Below are positions 45,983 to 54,986 of a stretch of 64,000 nucleotides of DNA, one piece after another. The number at the start of each line of letters is the position of its first letter. The stretch's first letter is position 1. The notes under the pieces are model-generated. The model saw only the letters and a program-made list of their open reading frames with translations. It was not told the origin of the DNA and made no database searches. Made by a program: the position numbers and the translations under genes. Source of the stretch: Lolliginicoccus lacisalsi (GTDB lineage: Bacteria > Actinomycetota > Actinomycetes > Mycobacteriales > Mycobacteriaceae); NCBI RefSeq assembly GCF_014841105.1, contig NZ_JACYWE010000001.1:507365-571364 (forward strand), written 5' to 3'.

Positions 45983-46630
45983 GTGGTCTCACAGATCACC
46001 GAAGCCCACTCCACCGACCCCAACGGCAGGCCGTACAAGCATCGACGCCGCATTCCCGCGCTCGTCGTGCTGATCCTGCTGCTCGGGGCCGTTGCCGTGG
46101 TATGGACCAGGGCCGTCTCGCTCGAGGAGCCACCGGTCAATGCGATCGATTGTCCCGCCCCGCCCCCGGGCGGGCCCGAGCTCGGCGAGCCGTTCTCGCG
46201 CAATGAGCTCGCCCAGGTCCCGCCCGCGCCCCTGCGCCTGACCCAGGTCCGCGTGTACAACGCCAATGGCGAGGTCGGACAGGCATCGGCCGTGGCCGCG
46301 CAGCTCAGCGAGCTCGGCTACCAGCCTGCCGCGGACGTGCAGGCTGGCAACGATCCCCTCTACACCGACCAGAACATGCAATGCCACGGCCAGATCCGGT
46401 TCGGCCCCGAAGGCCGCGCCGCCGCGAGCGCGCTGTGGCTGGCAGCACCCTGCGTGGAGCTCATCGAGGACGCTCGCCCGGACAACACCGTGGATCTTGC
46501 TCTCGGCACGTACTTCGGTGATATCTCCCCCACTCCCGAGGGCGAGGCCGTGATCCAGCTCCTCCGCTCGGGCGACGGCGGTGGACCCACCACCGATCTC
46601 GTGGAGAAGGCGCGCGCGGCCCTGTGCTAG
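45983..46630 (+). CDS. cei: Envelope integrity protein Cei
   Basis: Homologue of the mycobacterial Cei protein needed for envelope integrity. The 215-residue protein has a short cytosolic N terminus, one membrane helix IPALVVLILLLGAVAVVW (about residues 26-43), and an extracytoplasmic LytR_C-type domain: LRLTQVRVYNANGEVGQASA, VAAQLSELGYQPA and LGTYFGDISPTPEG. Three Cys (IDCP, MQCHG, APCVE) may form disulfides. Start GTG 45983 has AAAGGAA upstream; the much longer frame back to 45218 crosses the divergent gap and is rejected. Confidence 0.88.
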   Translation: MVSQITEAHSTDPNGRPYKHRRRIPALVVLILLLGAVAVVWTRAVSLEEPPVNAIDCPAPPPGGPELGEPFSRNELAQVPPAPLRLTQVRVYNANGEVGQASAVAAQLSELGYQPAADVQAGNDPLYTDQNMQCHGQIRFGPEGRAAASALWLAAPCVELIEDARPDNTVDLALGTYFGDISPTPEGEAVIQLLRSGDGGGPTTDLVEKARAALC

Positions 46631-46685
46631 CGGGCTAGCGTGGTTGCCTGGGCCTCGCGGGCAGCATGGGTTCAAGGCGACGGGG

Positions 46686-46842
46686 GCGCGAGCGGGCGCG
46701 AATGTGCGCGAGCGGGCACGAGTGTGCGAAAAACGACCGCGTTTCCCGCGATCGCTGTCATTTCGCGCACTGTCACCCGGCAAGGCACCCGCGCACTGTC
46801 ACCCGGCAAGGCACCCGCGCACTGGCACCCGGCACGGCACCC
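46686..46842. repeat. Composite intergenic repeat, locus C (different core)
   Basis: Between the convergent cei and suhB genes. The left flank is two 20-base units, GCGCGAGCGGGCGCGAATGT type (46686-46725). The core starts TGTGCGAAAAACGACCGCG (46723) and ends with TTTCGCGCAC (46761-46770), which pairs imperfectly with GTGCGAAA. The right flank is three 26-base units (46765-46842), the first two identical. The architecture matches copies A and B but the core sequence differs. Confidence 0.8.
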
Positions 46843-46884
46843 CCGCTCACGGCACCGCACACCTCGCCCGGCGCATCTCGCCAT

Positions 46885-47769
46885 CTAGAGCGCCCGCAGC
46901 GCCCCTGCCTCGCCGAGCAGCCCCTGGAACGCCTCCGCGACCCCGGGCGCAGCTCCGATGGTGACGATGCCGTCGGAGCCGGAGGAGTCCGCGGGCGGGA
47001 TGGCGAGCACTGCGCCGGCCTCTTCCGCGATGAGGCTTGCCGCGGCCCAGTCCCAGGGGTGGAGACCGTGCTCGTAGTAGGCGTCGACACGCCCGGCCGC
47101 GAGCAGGCAGAGGTCGATCGCGGCCGAGCCGATGCGGCGGATGTCGCGGACGTGCGGCAGCACCTGCGCGACGATACTGCCTTGCGCGGCGCGCCGGGCC
47201 GGGTCGTAGGCGAAACCGGTGGCGACCAGCGTGTGGCCAAGCCTGGTCTCGGTGGTGCAGCGCAGCCTGATCGGCGCTGCTCCCGGGCTGTGCTGCCAGG
47301 CCCCGTGGCCGCGCGCGGCGGAATAGATGCGATGCCCTGGCACGTCGGCGACTGCTCCGGCCAGGGTGATGCCATCGAGCTGCGCGGCGATGGAAACGGC
47401 GTAGGCATCGATGCCATAGAGGAAATTGACGGTGCCATCGATCGGGTCGATGACCCATCGGATCCCGGTGGTGGAGGTAGCACCGCCGCCTTCCTCCCCG
47501 AGGATGGTGTCGTCGGGGCGCAGGGTGGCGAGCCGCGCTCGGATGAGGGCCTCGGATTCCTGGTCGACGATGGTGACGGGGTCGGTCGAGGTGGATTTGG
47601 TGCTGACGGCACCGCCCGGGGCTGCTCCCTCGATCACCTCGGCGCGGCGGCCTCGCACGAGGTCAGCGGCCTCGGAGGCGAGCTGCTCAGCGATGACGCG
47701 CAGGGATTCCGCATCATCGCGCGCGGGCGCGTGGGTCTTGTGGCTGCTGGGTTCCGGCACAGTGACCAT
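46885..47769 (-). CDS. suhB: Inositol monophosphatase family protein (SuhB)
   Basis: Mg-dependent phosphatase of the IMPase family, 294 residues. Metal-site motifs are intact: ILGEEGGG (Glu), [15 protein letters not shown] (about residues 104-118), and [16 protein letters not shown] near residue 243. In Mycobacteriales it can supply free inositol for phosphatidylinositol and mycothiol. It occupies the Rv2701c position, next to ppgK and cei. It is divergent from ppgK. Confidence 0.92.
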   Translation of the reverse strand: MVTVPEPSSHKTHAPARDDAESLRVIAEQLASEAADLVRGRRAEVIEGAAPGGAVSTKSTSTDPVTIVDQESEALIRARLATLRPDDTILGEEGGGATSTTGIRWVIDPIDGTVNFLYGIDAYAVSIAAQLDGITLAGAVADVPGHRIYSAARGHGAWQHSPGAAPIRLRCTTETRLGHTLVATGFAYDPARRAAQGSIVAQVLPHVRDIRRIGSAAIDLCLLAAGRVDAYYEHGLHPWDWAAASLIAEEAGAVLAIPPADSSGSDGIVTIGAAPGVAEAFQGLLGEAGALRAL

Positions 47770-47883
47770 CGTGCTTCATCGCACTGGTCCGCGCCACCGG
47801 GGGGCCTGCCCGGATACAGTGATCCCCTGGAATGTTCCGCCCTCTTGCCGCCCTCTTGCCGTCCGCACACCGGGAGCCAGACC

Positions 47884-48714
47884 ATGCACGATCATGCTCG
47901 TCAATCCACGCCTCCCCCGGGCTCCGCAGACCGACCGGAGGGGGTGGCCGCGGGGCTGGGCGGGCGCGATCTAGGGCTCGGTGTTGATGTTGGCGGCAGC
48001 GGGGTGAAGGGCGCGCTGGTCGACCTCGCCACTGGCGAGCTCGCTTCGGAGCGGCACCGGATCGACACGCCGCAGCCAGCGACGCCCGAGGCGGTTGCGG
48101 CGACGATCACGGAGATCGTGGATGGTTTCGACTGGGGTGGCCCGGTCGGGGTGGCGCTCCCCTCCGTGGTCAAGAACGGCGTCACGCGAACAGCGGCGAA
48201 CATCGATGCGGCCTGGATCGGCCTGGATGCCCGCGCGGTGCTGAGCTCGGCTCTCGGTGGCCGCTCGGTGACGCTGCTCAACGACGCGGATGCCGCGGGG
48301 CTCGCCGAGCAGCAGCTCGGTGCTGGCCGGGACGCGCGGGGCCTGGTGATGATGCTGACTTTTGGGACGGGCATCGGTTCGGCGCTGCTCTACAACGGCG
48401 TCCTTGTGCCCAATACCGAGCTCGGGCATCTCGAGGTGGGCGGCGCCGAGGCAGAGCATCGCGCCGCAGCCTCGGTCCGCGAGCGCACGAAGATGTCATG
48501 GGCGGAGTGGTCGGTCGAGGTCACAGCGGTGCTACGCGCCTACGAGGCACTGTTCGCGCCTGATTTGTTCATCGTGGGGGGCGGCGTGAGCAAGAAGGCC
48601 CACAAGTGGTTGCCACTGGTCGAGGTGGCGACGCCCATCGTTCCCGCGGAGCTGCGGAACACCGCTGGGATCGTCGGGGCGGCGCTCGCGGCACGCCTGG
48701 ATTCGGCCTTGTAG
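47884..48714 (+). CDS. ppgK: Polyphosphate glucokinase
   Basis: ROK-family sugar kinase that phosphorylates glucose with polyphosphate or ATP. 276 residues. Motifs: [21 protein letters not shown] (phosphate 1; quoted in part as [11 protein letters not shown]), [17 protein letters not shown], catalytic NDADAAG (about residue 132), [16 protein letters not shown] (phosphate 2), and [11 protein letters not shown]. Start ATG 47884 (MHDHARQ); the open frame back to 46666 runs through the repeat locus and antisense to suhB and is not coding. It precedes sigA as in M. tuberculosis (Rv2702-Rv2703). Confidence 0.93.
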   Translation: MHDHARQSTPPPGSADRPEGVAAGLGGRDLGLGVDVGGSGVKGALVDLATGELASERHRIDTPQPATPEAVAATITEIVDGFDWGGPVGVALPSVVKNGVTRTAANIDAAWIGLDARAVLSSALGGRSVTLLNDADAAGLAEQQLGAGRDARGLVMMLTFGTGIGSALLYNGVLVPNTELGHLEVGGAEAEHRAAASVRERTKMSWAEWSVEVTAVLRAYEALFAPDLFIVGGGVSKKAHKWLPLVEVATPIVPAELRNTAGIVGAALAARLDSAL

Positions 48715-48759
48715 GCGTGGCGAATCGCCATCGAGCACCGTTCCACCTGATGGAATCGT

Positions 48760-48765
48760 TACAAT
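48760..48765 (+). promoter_or_regulatory. Putative -10 box of sigA
   Basis: TACAAT at 48760-48765, 110 bases before the sigA GTG. It matches the SigA -10 consensus TANNNT. No convincing -35 is seen at the normal distance, which is common in these bacteria. The leader would be about 105 bases. Confidence 0.35.
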
Positions 48766-48874
48766 GGAACGCGTCTCGCTATCGCGGACTCATTCACATG
48801 GACTTTTCGCCAGCCTGATCCCGCTGAGGATCGCCTGGCTTGCCGCCGCACGACGAAGTCACGAAAGGGCGTAC

Positions 48875-50545
48875 GTGGCATCTACTGAAACCACAAGTTC
48901 TGCCGATCCCGCATCCGGTTCCGGCACGGCACCAGCGTCGGCGCCTAAGCGCACCGCGGCCCGGAAGGCCCCGGCCAAGAAGGCTCCCGCGAAGGCCGCG
49001 AAGCGCTCGGTGGCCAAGAAGGCCGCGCCCGGTGCTGCCGCTGATGCAGCCACGATCGCTGCGGATGCGCCCGTGCGGCCCGCGGAGGATCCTGCCCAGC
49101 CCGCGGCAACCGGTACCGCGAGCGAGGTCGGCGCGACGGAGCCGGCGGCACCGGTGAAGCGCGCGGGCCGCGCCCCGGCGGCGCGCAAGGCTCCCGCCCG
49201 GAAGGCGACGACTGCTGCCGCCAGCGAGCCTGCTGCCACCGATGCGGGCGAGGCGCCCGAGGACGGCGTGGCGGCGGCTGCTCCTGCCCGCAAGACGGCC
49301 GCTCGCAAGTCTCCGGCGAAGAAGGCCGCCGCCAAGCGCGCGCCCGCCAAGAAGGCCGCCGCCAAGGCTGCCCCGGCAACTGCGGAGGCCGCTCCGGGCG
49401 CGACGACCGTTGGCGACGAGGACGCGCTCGAGGCTGAGCCCACCGACGACATGATCAGCGAGCCGGACCTGGCGCACGTCGAGGAGCCCGCGGCCCCGAA
49501 GCGGCGCGCGACCAAGCGGACCGCCGAGAAGGAGGAGAAGCCGACGGAGACCGATTCGGACTTCGTCTGGGACGAGGAGGAGTCCGAGGCCCTGCGGCAG
49601 GCCCGCAAGGATGCGGAGCTGACGGCATCGGCGGATTCCGTGCGCGCCTATCTCAAGCAGATCGGCAAGGTCGCGCTGCTCAACGCCGAGGAGGAGGTCG
49701 AGCTCGCCAAGCGCATCGAGGCTGGCTTGTTCGCTGCGGAGAAGCTGCGCCGGTCCGCGGAGGCGGGCGAGCGCGTGAGCCCGCAGGCGCGGCAGAACCT
49801 CAGCTGGGTGCTGCGCGACGGGAACCGGGCGAAGAACCACCTGCTGGAGGCGAACCTGCGCCTCGTGGTGTCGCTGGCCAAGCGCTACACGGGCCGCGGC
49901 ATGGCGTTCCTGGACCTGATCCAGGAGGGCAACCTGGGCCTGATCCGCGCGGTGGAGAAGTTCGACTACACCAAGGGCTACAAGTTCTCGACGTATGCGA
50001 CGTGGTGGATCCGCCAGGCCATCACCAGGGCGATGGCTGATCAGGCCCGGACGATTCGCATCCCCGTTCATATGGTGGAGGTCATCAACAAGCTCGGCCG
50101 CATACAGCGCGAGCTGCTGCAGGACCTTGGACGGGAGCCCACTCCCGAGGAGCTCGCGCGGGAGATGGACATCTCCCCGGAGAAGGTGCTGGAGATCCAG
50201 CAATACGCACGGGAGCCCATCTCGCTCGATCAGACGATCGGCGACGAGGGCGACAGCCAGCTCGGCGACTTCATCGAGGACAGCGAGGCCGTGGTCGCGG
50301 TCGACGCGGTGAGCTTCACGCTGCTCCAGGACCAGCTCCAGTCCGTGCTCGAGACGCTGTCCGAGCGAGAGGCGGGAGTGGTGCGGTTGCGCTTCGGCCT
50401 GACCGATGGCCAGCCCCGCACGCTCGATGAGATCGGGCAGGTGTACGGGGTGACGCGCGAGCGGATCCGGCAGATCGAGTCGAAGACGATGTCGAAGCTG
50501 CGCCATCCGAGCCGCAGCCAGGTACTGCGCGACTACCTCGACTGA
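48875..50545 (+). CDS. sigA: RNA polymerase principal sigma factor SigA
   Basis: Primary sigma factor, 556 residues. The first 230 or so residues are an Ala/Lys/Pro-rich extension with many KAPAKKA repeats, as in mycobacterial SigA. Then come region 1.2 ([20 protein letters not shown]), regions 2.1-2.4 ([54 protein letters not shown]), region 3, and region 4 ([20 protein letters not shown]) ending SQVLRDYLD. Start GTG 48875 has GAAAGGG upstream; the longer frame from 48764 lacks support. Confidence 0.95.
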   Translation: MASTETTSSADPASGSGTAPASAPKRTAARKAPAKKAPAKAAKRSVAKKAAPGAAADAATIAADAPVRPAEDPAQPAATGTASEVGATEPAAPVKRAGRAPAARKAPARKATTAAASEPAATDAGEAPEDGVAAAAPARKTAARKSPAKKAAAKRAPAKKAAAKAAPATAEAAPGATTVGDEDALEAEPTDDMISEPDLAHVEEPAAPKRRATKRTAEKEEKPTETDSDFVWDEEESEALRQARKDAELTASADSVRAYLKQIGKVALLNAEEEVELAKRIEAGLFAAEKLRRSAEAGERVSPQARQNLSWVLRDGNRAKNHLLEANLRLVVSLAKRYTGRGMAFLDLIQEGNLGLIRAVEKFDYTKGYKFSTYATWWIRQAITRAMADQARTIRIPVHMVEVINKLGRIQRELLQDLGREPTPEELAREMDISPEKVLEIQQYAREPISLDQTIGDEGDSQLGDFIEDSEAVVAVDAVSFTLLQDQLQSVLETLSEREAGVVRLRFGLTDGQPRTLDEIGQVYGVTRERIRQIESKTMSKLRHPSRSQVLRDYLD

Positions 50546-50748
50546 TCCATCGCGCGATGGGCGAGGGATCCCGGCCCGGGCACCACTGCTGCGTGTGCGC
50601 CACATCACACACAAGGGTGGTCCGGGAACAATGCGGGCTTCCCGTTCGTCTAACCCTATGACAGGAGATGCGATCCCGCGATTCCTCTTGGGGTCCACGA
50701 TCGCATCGCCGAACCCCAGGTGCCCCCGGGCTCCGGAATGGAGGAGAC

Positions 50749-50940
50749 ATGACCGCACCAGCTACCACCGTCCGGCTCACCGCTACCGACCGTTGCGATC
50801 GCTGCGGAGCCCGCGCGCGCGTGCTGGCGACACTCCCCTCCGGGGGCGAGCTCCTGTTCTGCCAGCATCACGCGAACGAGTTCGAGGCGCGCCTGAAGGA
50901 CATGGATGCGCTCGTCGTCGCCGCGGCGGACGAATCCTGA
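50749..50940 (+). CDS. DUF7455-like small zinc-binding protein
   Basis: A 63-residue protein starting at ATG 50749 with GGAGG six bases upstream. It reads MTAPATTVRLTATDRCDRCG, then VLATLPSGGELLFCQHHANE, giving a probable zinc site from CDRCG and CQHH. Small proteins of this type regularly follow sigA in actinobacteria. Function unknown. A strong terminator closes the unit. Confidence 0.82.
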   Translation: MTAPATTVRLTATDRCDRCGARARVLATLPSGGELLFCQHHANEFEARLKDMDALVVAAADES

Positions 50941-50955
50941 TCGACCACCGACAGC

Positions 50956-50988
50956 AGCGGGGCCCGGGCTTGAAGCCCGGGCCCCGCT
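50956..50988 (+). terminator. Strong hairpin terminator after the small zinc protein
   Basis: A 16-bp perfect palindromic stem, arm GCGGGGCCCGGGCTT and its complement, 16 bases after the stop and before the convergent helicase gene. The symmetric sequence could terminate both strands. Confidence 0.8.
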
Positions 50989-51024
50989 CGCGTTCCCTGG
51001 GTGCTGCCACCTCGCGCAGGGTGC

Positions 51025-52860
51025 CTACCCGTTGCGCAGCAGCGCGATCCGATCCTGGAGCTGCTCCGCGGTGGCCGCTCCTGTCGCTGGCCCGCCACAG
51101 GTGCGACGCAGCTCGCCGTGGATCGCGCCGTGGGGCTTGCCGGTGCGGTGATGGTGCATCGCCACGAGCTTGTTCAGCTCGCGGCGCAGATCGGCGAGCT
51201 GCGCGCCCGTAGTCGCTGGCCGGGGCGGCTCCGGGCGCGCCTCCTTCTGCACTGCCTCCTTCTGCACTGCCTCCTTCTCGGCGGCCTCCTTCTGGGCGGC
51301 GAGCTGCTCGGAGCTTCGCTGGACCTGCTCGGCCTGGCGTTGCCGCAGCAGTGCCCGCATCTGCTCGGCATCGAGCAAGCCGGGGAGCCCCAGGTAGTCA
51401 GCCTCCTCGTCGCTGCCCGAGAACGTCGCCGAGCCGAACGAGGAACCGTCATAGATCACCTGATCGAGCTCGGCCTCCGCGCCTAGCGAGGTGAACGCCC
51501 GCTCCCGGTCACCCGGCTCGTCCTTGGCCTGGTTGGCCTGGGCGAACAACTCGTCGTCGAAGCCATCCTTCTCGCGGTGCGGCTTGCCCAGCACATGGTC
51601 GCGCTGCTTCTCCAGCTTCGCGGCGAGATCGAGCAGCACGGGCACCGAGGGCAGGAACACGCTGGCGGTCTCGCCCGGGCGGCGGGCACGTACGAAGCGC
51701 CCGATTGCCTGCGCGAAATACAGCGGCGTCGAAGCACTGGTGGCGTACACGCCCACCGCGAGGCGGGGCACGTCCACCCCCTCCGAGACCATGCGCACCG
51801 CCACCATCCAGGCGCTCGTGCCGTCGCCGAACTCCTTGATGCGATCCGATGATCCCGGGTCGTCGGAGAGCACCAAGGTGGGCTTCTCGCCGGTGATGCG
51901 CTCCAGCGCCTGCGCGTAGGCCCGGGCCATCGTCTGGTCCGAGGCGATCACCAGGCCGCCCGCGTCCGGCACGCCACCGGCTCGAAGCTGCCCGAGCCTG
52001 GTGTGGGCGGCCGTCAGGACGGAGGGGATCCCCTCCCCTGCCGGATCCAGCGCGGTGCGCCACGCCCGTGCGGTCTGGTCGGCATTGAGCGGCTGTCCGA
52101 GCCGGGCCGTGAACTCCTCGCCGGCGCTGGTGCGCCACCGAGCCTCGCCGGAGTACGCGAGGAACACCACGGGCCGCACCACGCCGTCGGCGAGCGCATC
52201 GGAGTAGCCGTAGGAGTGGTCGGACTTGGAGCGCTTCACCCCGCCCGGCTCCGGCTCATAGGTGACGAACGGGATGGGGCTGTCATCGCTGCGGAACGGC
52301 GTGCCGGTCAGCGACAGCCGCCGTGTGGCGTCGGAGAATGCCTCGGTCATGGCATCGCCCCAGCTCTTCGCATCACCGGCGTGGTGGATCTCGTCAAGGA
52401 TCACCAGGGTGCGGCGCGCCACCGTGCGGGCGCGATGCTTGAAGGGGTGCGACGCCACCTGTGCGTAGGTGACGACGACGCCGTGAAAGTCCGAGGATGT
52501 CTGCCCGGCCGTGTTGGTGAAATTGGGGTCCAGCGCGATGCCCTGTCGCGCGGCGGACTCGGCCCACTGGTGCTTGAGGTGCTCGGTCGGGGCCACGACG
52601 GTGATCTGGTCGACGGTGCGGTCCTTGAGCAGCTCCGCGGCCACCCGCAGCGCGAACGTCGTCTTGCCCGCGCCCGGGGTGGCGACAGCGAGGAAGTCGC
52701 GGGGCTTGGTGGCCAGGTACTTGGTCAGCGCCCGCCGCTGCCAGCTCCGGAGGCGTCCTGCGCTCGAGCTCCCCGCGCCCGGTTCGACCGTGCCCAGGCC
52801 ACCCGCGCTCGGGCTCCCCGTGGATGGACGCGACTCGGATGACACAGCTGCGGCTTGCAC
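51025..52860 (-). CDS. DEAD/DEAH box helicase (superfamily 2)
   Basis: SF2 ATPase of 611 residues. Helicase core: Walker A ATPGAGKTTFALRVA (about residues 60-75), VAPTEHLKHQW (Ia), DEIHHAGDAKSWG (DEAD/DEAH-like box), SLTGTPFRSDD (motif III region), and motif VI in FAQAIGRFVRARRPGET. The C-terminal third is Gln/Lys/Glu-rich with repeats of EAVQKEAVQKEA (likely coiled coil). The family occurs widely in actinobacteria near sigA. A role in DNA repair or defence is possible but not shown. Divergent from the YihY gene. Confidence 0.85.
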   Translation of the reverse strand: MQAAAVSSESRPSTGSPSAGGLGTVEPGAGSSSAGRLRSWQRRALTKYLATKPRDFLAVATPGAGKTTFALRVAAELLKDRTVDQITVVAPTEHLKHQWAESAARQGIALDPNFTNTAGQTSSDFHGVVVTYAQVASHPFKHRARTVARRTLVILDEIHHAGDAKSWGDAMTEAFSDATRRLSLTGTPFRSDDSPIPFVTYEPEPGGVKRSKSDHSYGYSDALADGVVRPVVFLAYSGEARWRTSAGEEFTARLGQPLNADQTARAWRTALDPAGEGIPSVLTAAHTRLGQLRAGGVPDAGGLVIASDQTMARAYAQALERITGEKPTLVLSDDPGSSDRIKEFGDGTSAWMVAVRMVSEGVDVPRLAVGVYATSASTPLYFAQAIGRFVRARRPGETASVFLPSVPVLLDLAAKLEKQRDHVLGKPHREKDGFDDELFAQANQAKDEPGDRERAFTSLGAEAELDQVIYDGSSFGSATFSGSDEEADYLGLPGLLDAEQMRALLRQRQAEQVQRSSEQLAAQKEAAEKEAVQKEAVQKEARPEPPRPATTGAQLADLRRELNKLVAMHHHRTGKPHGAIHGELRRTCGGPATGAATAEQLQDRIALLRNG

Positions 52861-53109
52861 ACACGCTCCTAGCTCGGCTCGACTCCAGGAAACTCCCCCG
52901 GCCCCAGCGGTGGCCGCTCGGGCCTGTGCGCGCCATCACGCCCGGATCGGGCCCAGGATCGAGCGGCCGCGATCTACGCTGGAGCGACACCATTGTTCCA
53001 TCGAACAGCGGGCGAGGCACAGCATGACACAGTACCGCACCCCCTCGCCGCTAGCCGGGCGCGCGACGCCCGCGATCCCGCGACCACGGCCGCGCCCAGG
53101 AAGACACCG

Positions 53110-54222
53110 ATGAGCCGATCCGCTTCCTCCCTCGGGGCTCGTGCTGCCGCCATGCCACGCATCGCGGGCGACGTGGCATGGCAGACGATCACGAGGTCCT
53201 GGAACGATTCGATCTTCGCGCTGGCCGCGACCGCCGCGTTCTGGCAAGTGCTGTCGCTGCCGCCGCTGCTGCTGGGATTGCTCGGAGCGGTCGCCTACGT
53301 CGCGGACTGGTTCGGCCCGGATACCGTCAATATCATCGAGTCGCGGATCGTGTCGTTCAGCGGTGACATCTTCACCGATAGCGTCGTCGATCAGATCATC
53401 GCGCCCACCATCAGCGACGTCCTCCAGCAAGGCCGCCTCGACCTGGTCTCCGTCGGTTTCCTGCTATCCCTGTGGGCGGGCTCGTCCGCGGTCGCGTCGT
53501 TCGTCGATGCCATCGCGCGGGCGCACGGGCAGAACGAGCACCGCCATCCGGTGTGGCACCGGATCTTCGCGGTCCTGCTGTACGTGGGCTTCCTCGTGCT
53601 CGCGGTGATCACGCTGCCGCTCGTGGCGCTCGGGCCCGCGCTGCTGCTCGAGCTGATACCCGAGAGCTGGGGCGCGGCCTTCGAGGAGCTCGTGGCGACG
53701 CTGTACTACCCGGCGGTGGGCATCCTGCTGATCATCGGCCTGACGCTGCTCTACAAGGTTGCCCTGCCCAAGCGGCTCCCCTGGCACCGGCTGCTGGGCG
53801 GCGCGATCGTTGCCGGCGCGGTCTTCTACGCGGCGAGCGCTGGGCTGCGCTTCTACCTCTCGGGCATTGCCCGCACCGGATACACGTATGGCGCGCTGGC
53901 CACTCCGATCGCGTTCCTGTTGTTCGCGTTCTTCCTCGGCTTCGCCATCGTTGTCGGCGCGGAGTTCAATGCGGTCGTGCAGGAGCGCTGGCCGGCGCGC
54001 GCGACGCGCATCGAGCAGATGAGGACCTGGCTGGCCGAGCAGGCCCAGCAGGCCAGCGACGAGGCGGCGCCGGTGACCGCGCGCCTGCACCGGCTCGCAT
54101 CGGGCTCGGTGCGGGTAATGCCTGCGGCACGGGCTCGCGGGGAGAGCAAGCGCGGCCGCCACGAGGCCAGCGGGGACGCCGAGGAGATCCCGCCGCAGCC
54201 GACGCCACCAGGCACCGGCTAG
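53110..54222 (+). CDS. YihY/BrkB family inner membrane protein
   Basis: Polytopic membrane protein of 370 residues. Family motifs: ITRSWNDSIFALAATAAFWQ, LLSLWAGSSAVASFVDAIAR, LLYVGFLVLAVITLPLVALG, YPAVGILLIIGLTLLYKVALP, GYTYGALATPIAFLLFAFFL and VVGAEFNAVVQERW; about six helices. The C-terminal tail is basic and polar. Older names (ribonuclease BN) are wrong for this family; function is unknown. Start ATG 53110 has AGGAAG upstream. It is in the Rv2707 position. Confidence 0.88.
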   Translation: MSRSASSLGARAAAMPRIAGDVAWQTITRSWNDSIFALAATAAFWQVLSLPPLLLGLLGAVAYVADWFGPDTVNIIESRIVSFSGDIFTDSVVDQIIAPTISDVLQQGRLDLVSVGFLLSLWAGSSAVASFVDAIARAHGQNEHRHPVWHRIFAVLLYVGFLVLAVITLPLVALGPALLLELIPESWGAAFEELVATLYYPAVGILLIIGLTLLYKVALPKRLPWHRLLGGAIVAGAVFYAASAGLRFYLSGIARTGYTYGALATPIAFLLFAFFLGFAIVVGAEFNAVVQERWPARATRIEQMRTWLAEQAQQASDEAAPVTARLHRLASGSVRVMPAARARGESKRGRHEASGDAEEIPPQPTPPGTG

Positions 54223-54232
54223 AGCGAGGCCG

Positions 54233-54463
54233 TCAGGTGCGCATCCGCTCGTAGATGCGCTTGCAGTCGGGACAGACAGGGGAACCCGGCTTCGCCGAGC
54301 GCGTGACGGGAAACACCTCGCCGCAGAGCGCCACGACGTAGGTTCCTGTCACAGCGCTCTCGGTGATCTTGTCCTTGCGCACGTAGTGGAAGAACTTCGG
54401 GGTGTCGTCGTCGGTCGTCTCGGCCGGCCTGGTTTCCGGGCGTTCCTTGGTATCAGTGCTCAC
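54233..54463 (-). CDS. DUF3039 domain protein
   Basis: A 76-residue actinobacterial protein (Rv2708c position): MSTDTKERPETRPAETTDDD, then FFHYVRKDKITESAV and GTYVVALCGEVFPVTRSAKP, ending VCPDCKRIYERMR. The His, the ALCG Cys and the CPDC pair could form a zinc site. Function unknown. It is convergent with the YihY gene (10 bases apart) and divergent from the DUF3099 gene. Confidence 0.87.
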   Translation of the reverse strand: MSTDTKERPETRPAETTDDDTPKFFHYVRKDKITESAVTGTYVVALCGEVFPVTRSAKPGSPVCPDCKRIYERMRT

Positions 54464-54584
54464 GCATCAATGATGCCGCATCGATCGGGCTCGCTCCACT
54501 GCCCATGCGGCGCGATCCCGCGTCTACACTGGAAGGCGGAGCTACTGACGGGCAGGGCGGCCTATCGTCGACGGGAAGAGATTC

Positions 54585-54986
54585 ATGATGGCAAGAGATC
54601 CGCATGCCCCACGGGGCGGGTTCTTCACGGGGGACGAGGACACGGCCCAGCAGTATGGCGGCGCTTCCGAGGCGTACCTCATCACGCGCGCCCCCGAATC
54701 GTTCGAGGCCCAGCAGCGGGCCCGGATCCGCAAGTACACCATCCTCATGTCGATGCGCGTGCCCGCGCTGATCCTCGCCGGCGTCGCGTTCGCCGCGACG
54801 GGCAGCGGACTGCTCGCGCTGCTCATCGTCGGCGCGTCGATCCCCTTGCCCTGGATCGCGGTGCTCATCGCCAATGACCGCCCCCCGCGCCGCAAGGACG
54901 AGGTGAGCGAGTACGCGGAGCGTCGGCGCGCCCGGGCCGAGCAGCGCGCGCTGCAGCAGGAGCATCATGAAACCATTGATGGGTGA
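54585..54986 (+). CDS. DUF3099 domain membrane protein
   Basis: A 133-residue protein (Rv2709 position) with a soluble N terminus containing AYLITRAPESFEAQQRARIRKY (DUF3099 core; quoted in part), then two membrane helices VPALILAGVAFAATGSGLLA and LLIVGASIPLPWIAVLIA, and a basic tail. Function unknown. TACACT at 54525-54530 could be its -10. Its stop overlaps the methyltransferase start by four bases. Confidence 0.8.
   Translation: MMARDPHAPRGGFFTGDEDTAQQYGGASEAYLITRAPESFEAQQRARIRKYTILMSMRVPALILAGVAFAATGSGLLALLIVGASIPLPWIAVLIANDRPPRRKDEVSEYAERRRARAEQRALQQEHHETIDG

Noticed and set aside
46765-46842. Three 26-base repeats that might suggest a CRISPR remnant
   Set aside because: The units abut directly with no spacers and there are no cas genes in the window.
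46666-47883. Very long open frame continuous with ppgK
   Set aside because: It runs through the tandem-repeat locus and antisense to suhB; family homology begins only at MHDHARQ (47884). High GC keeps the frame open by chance.
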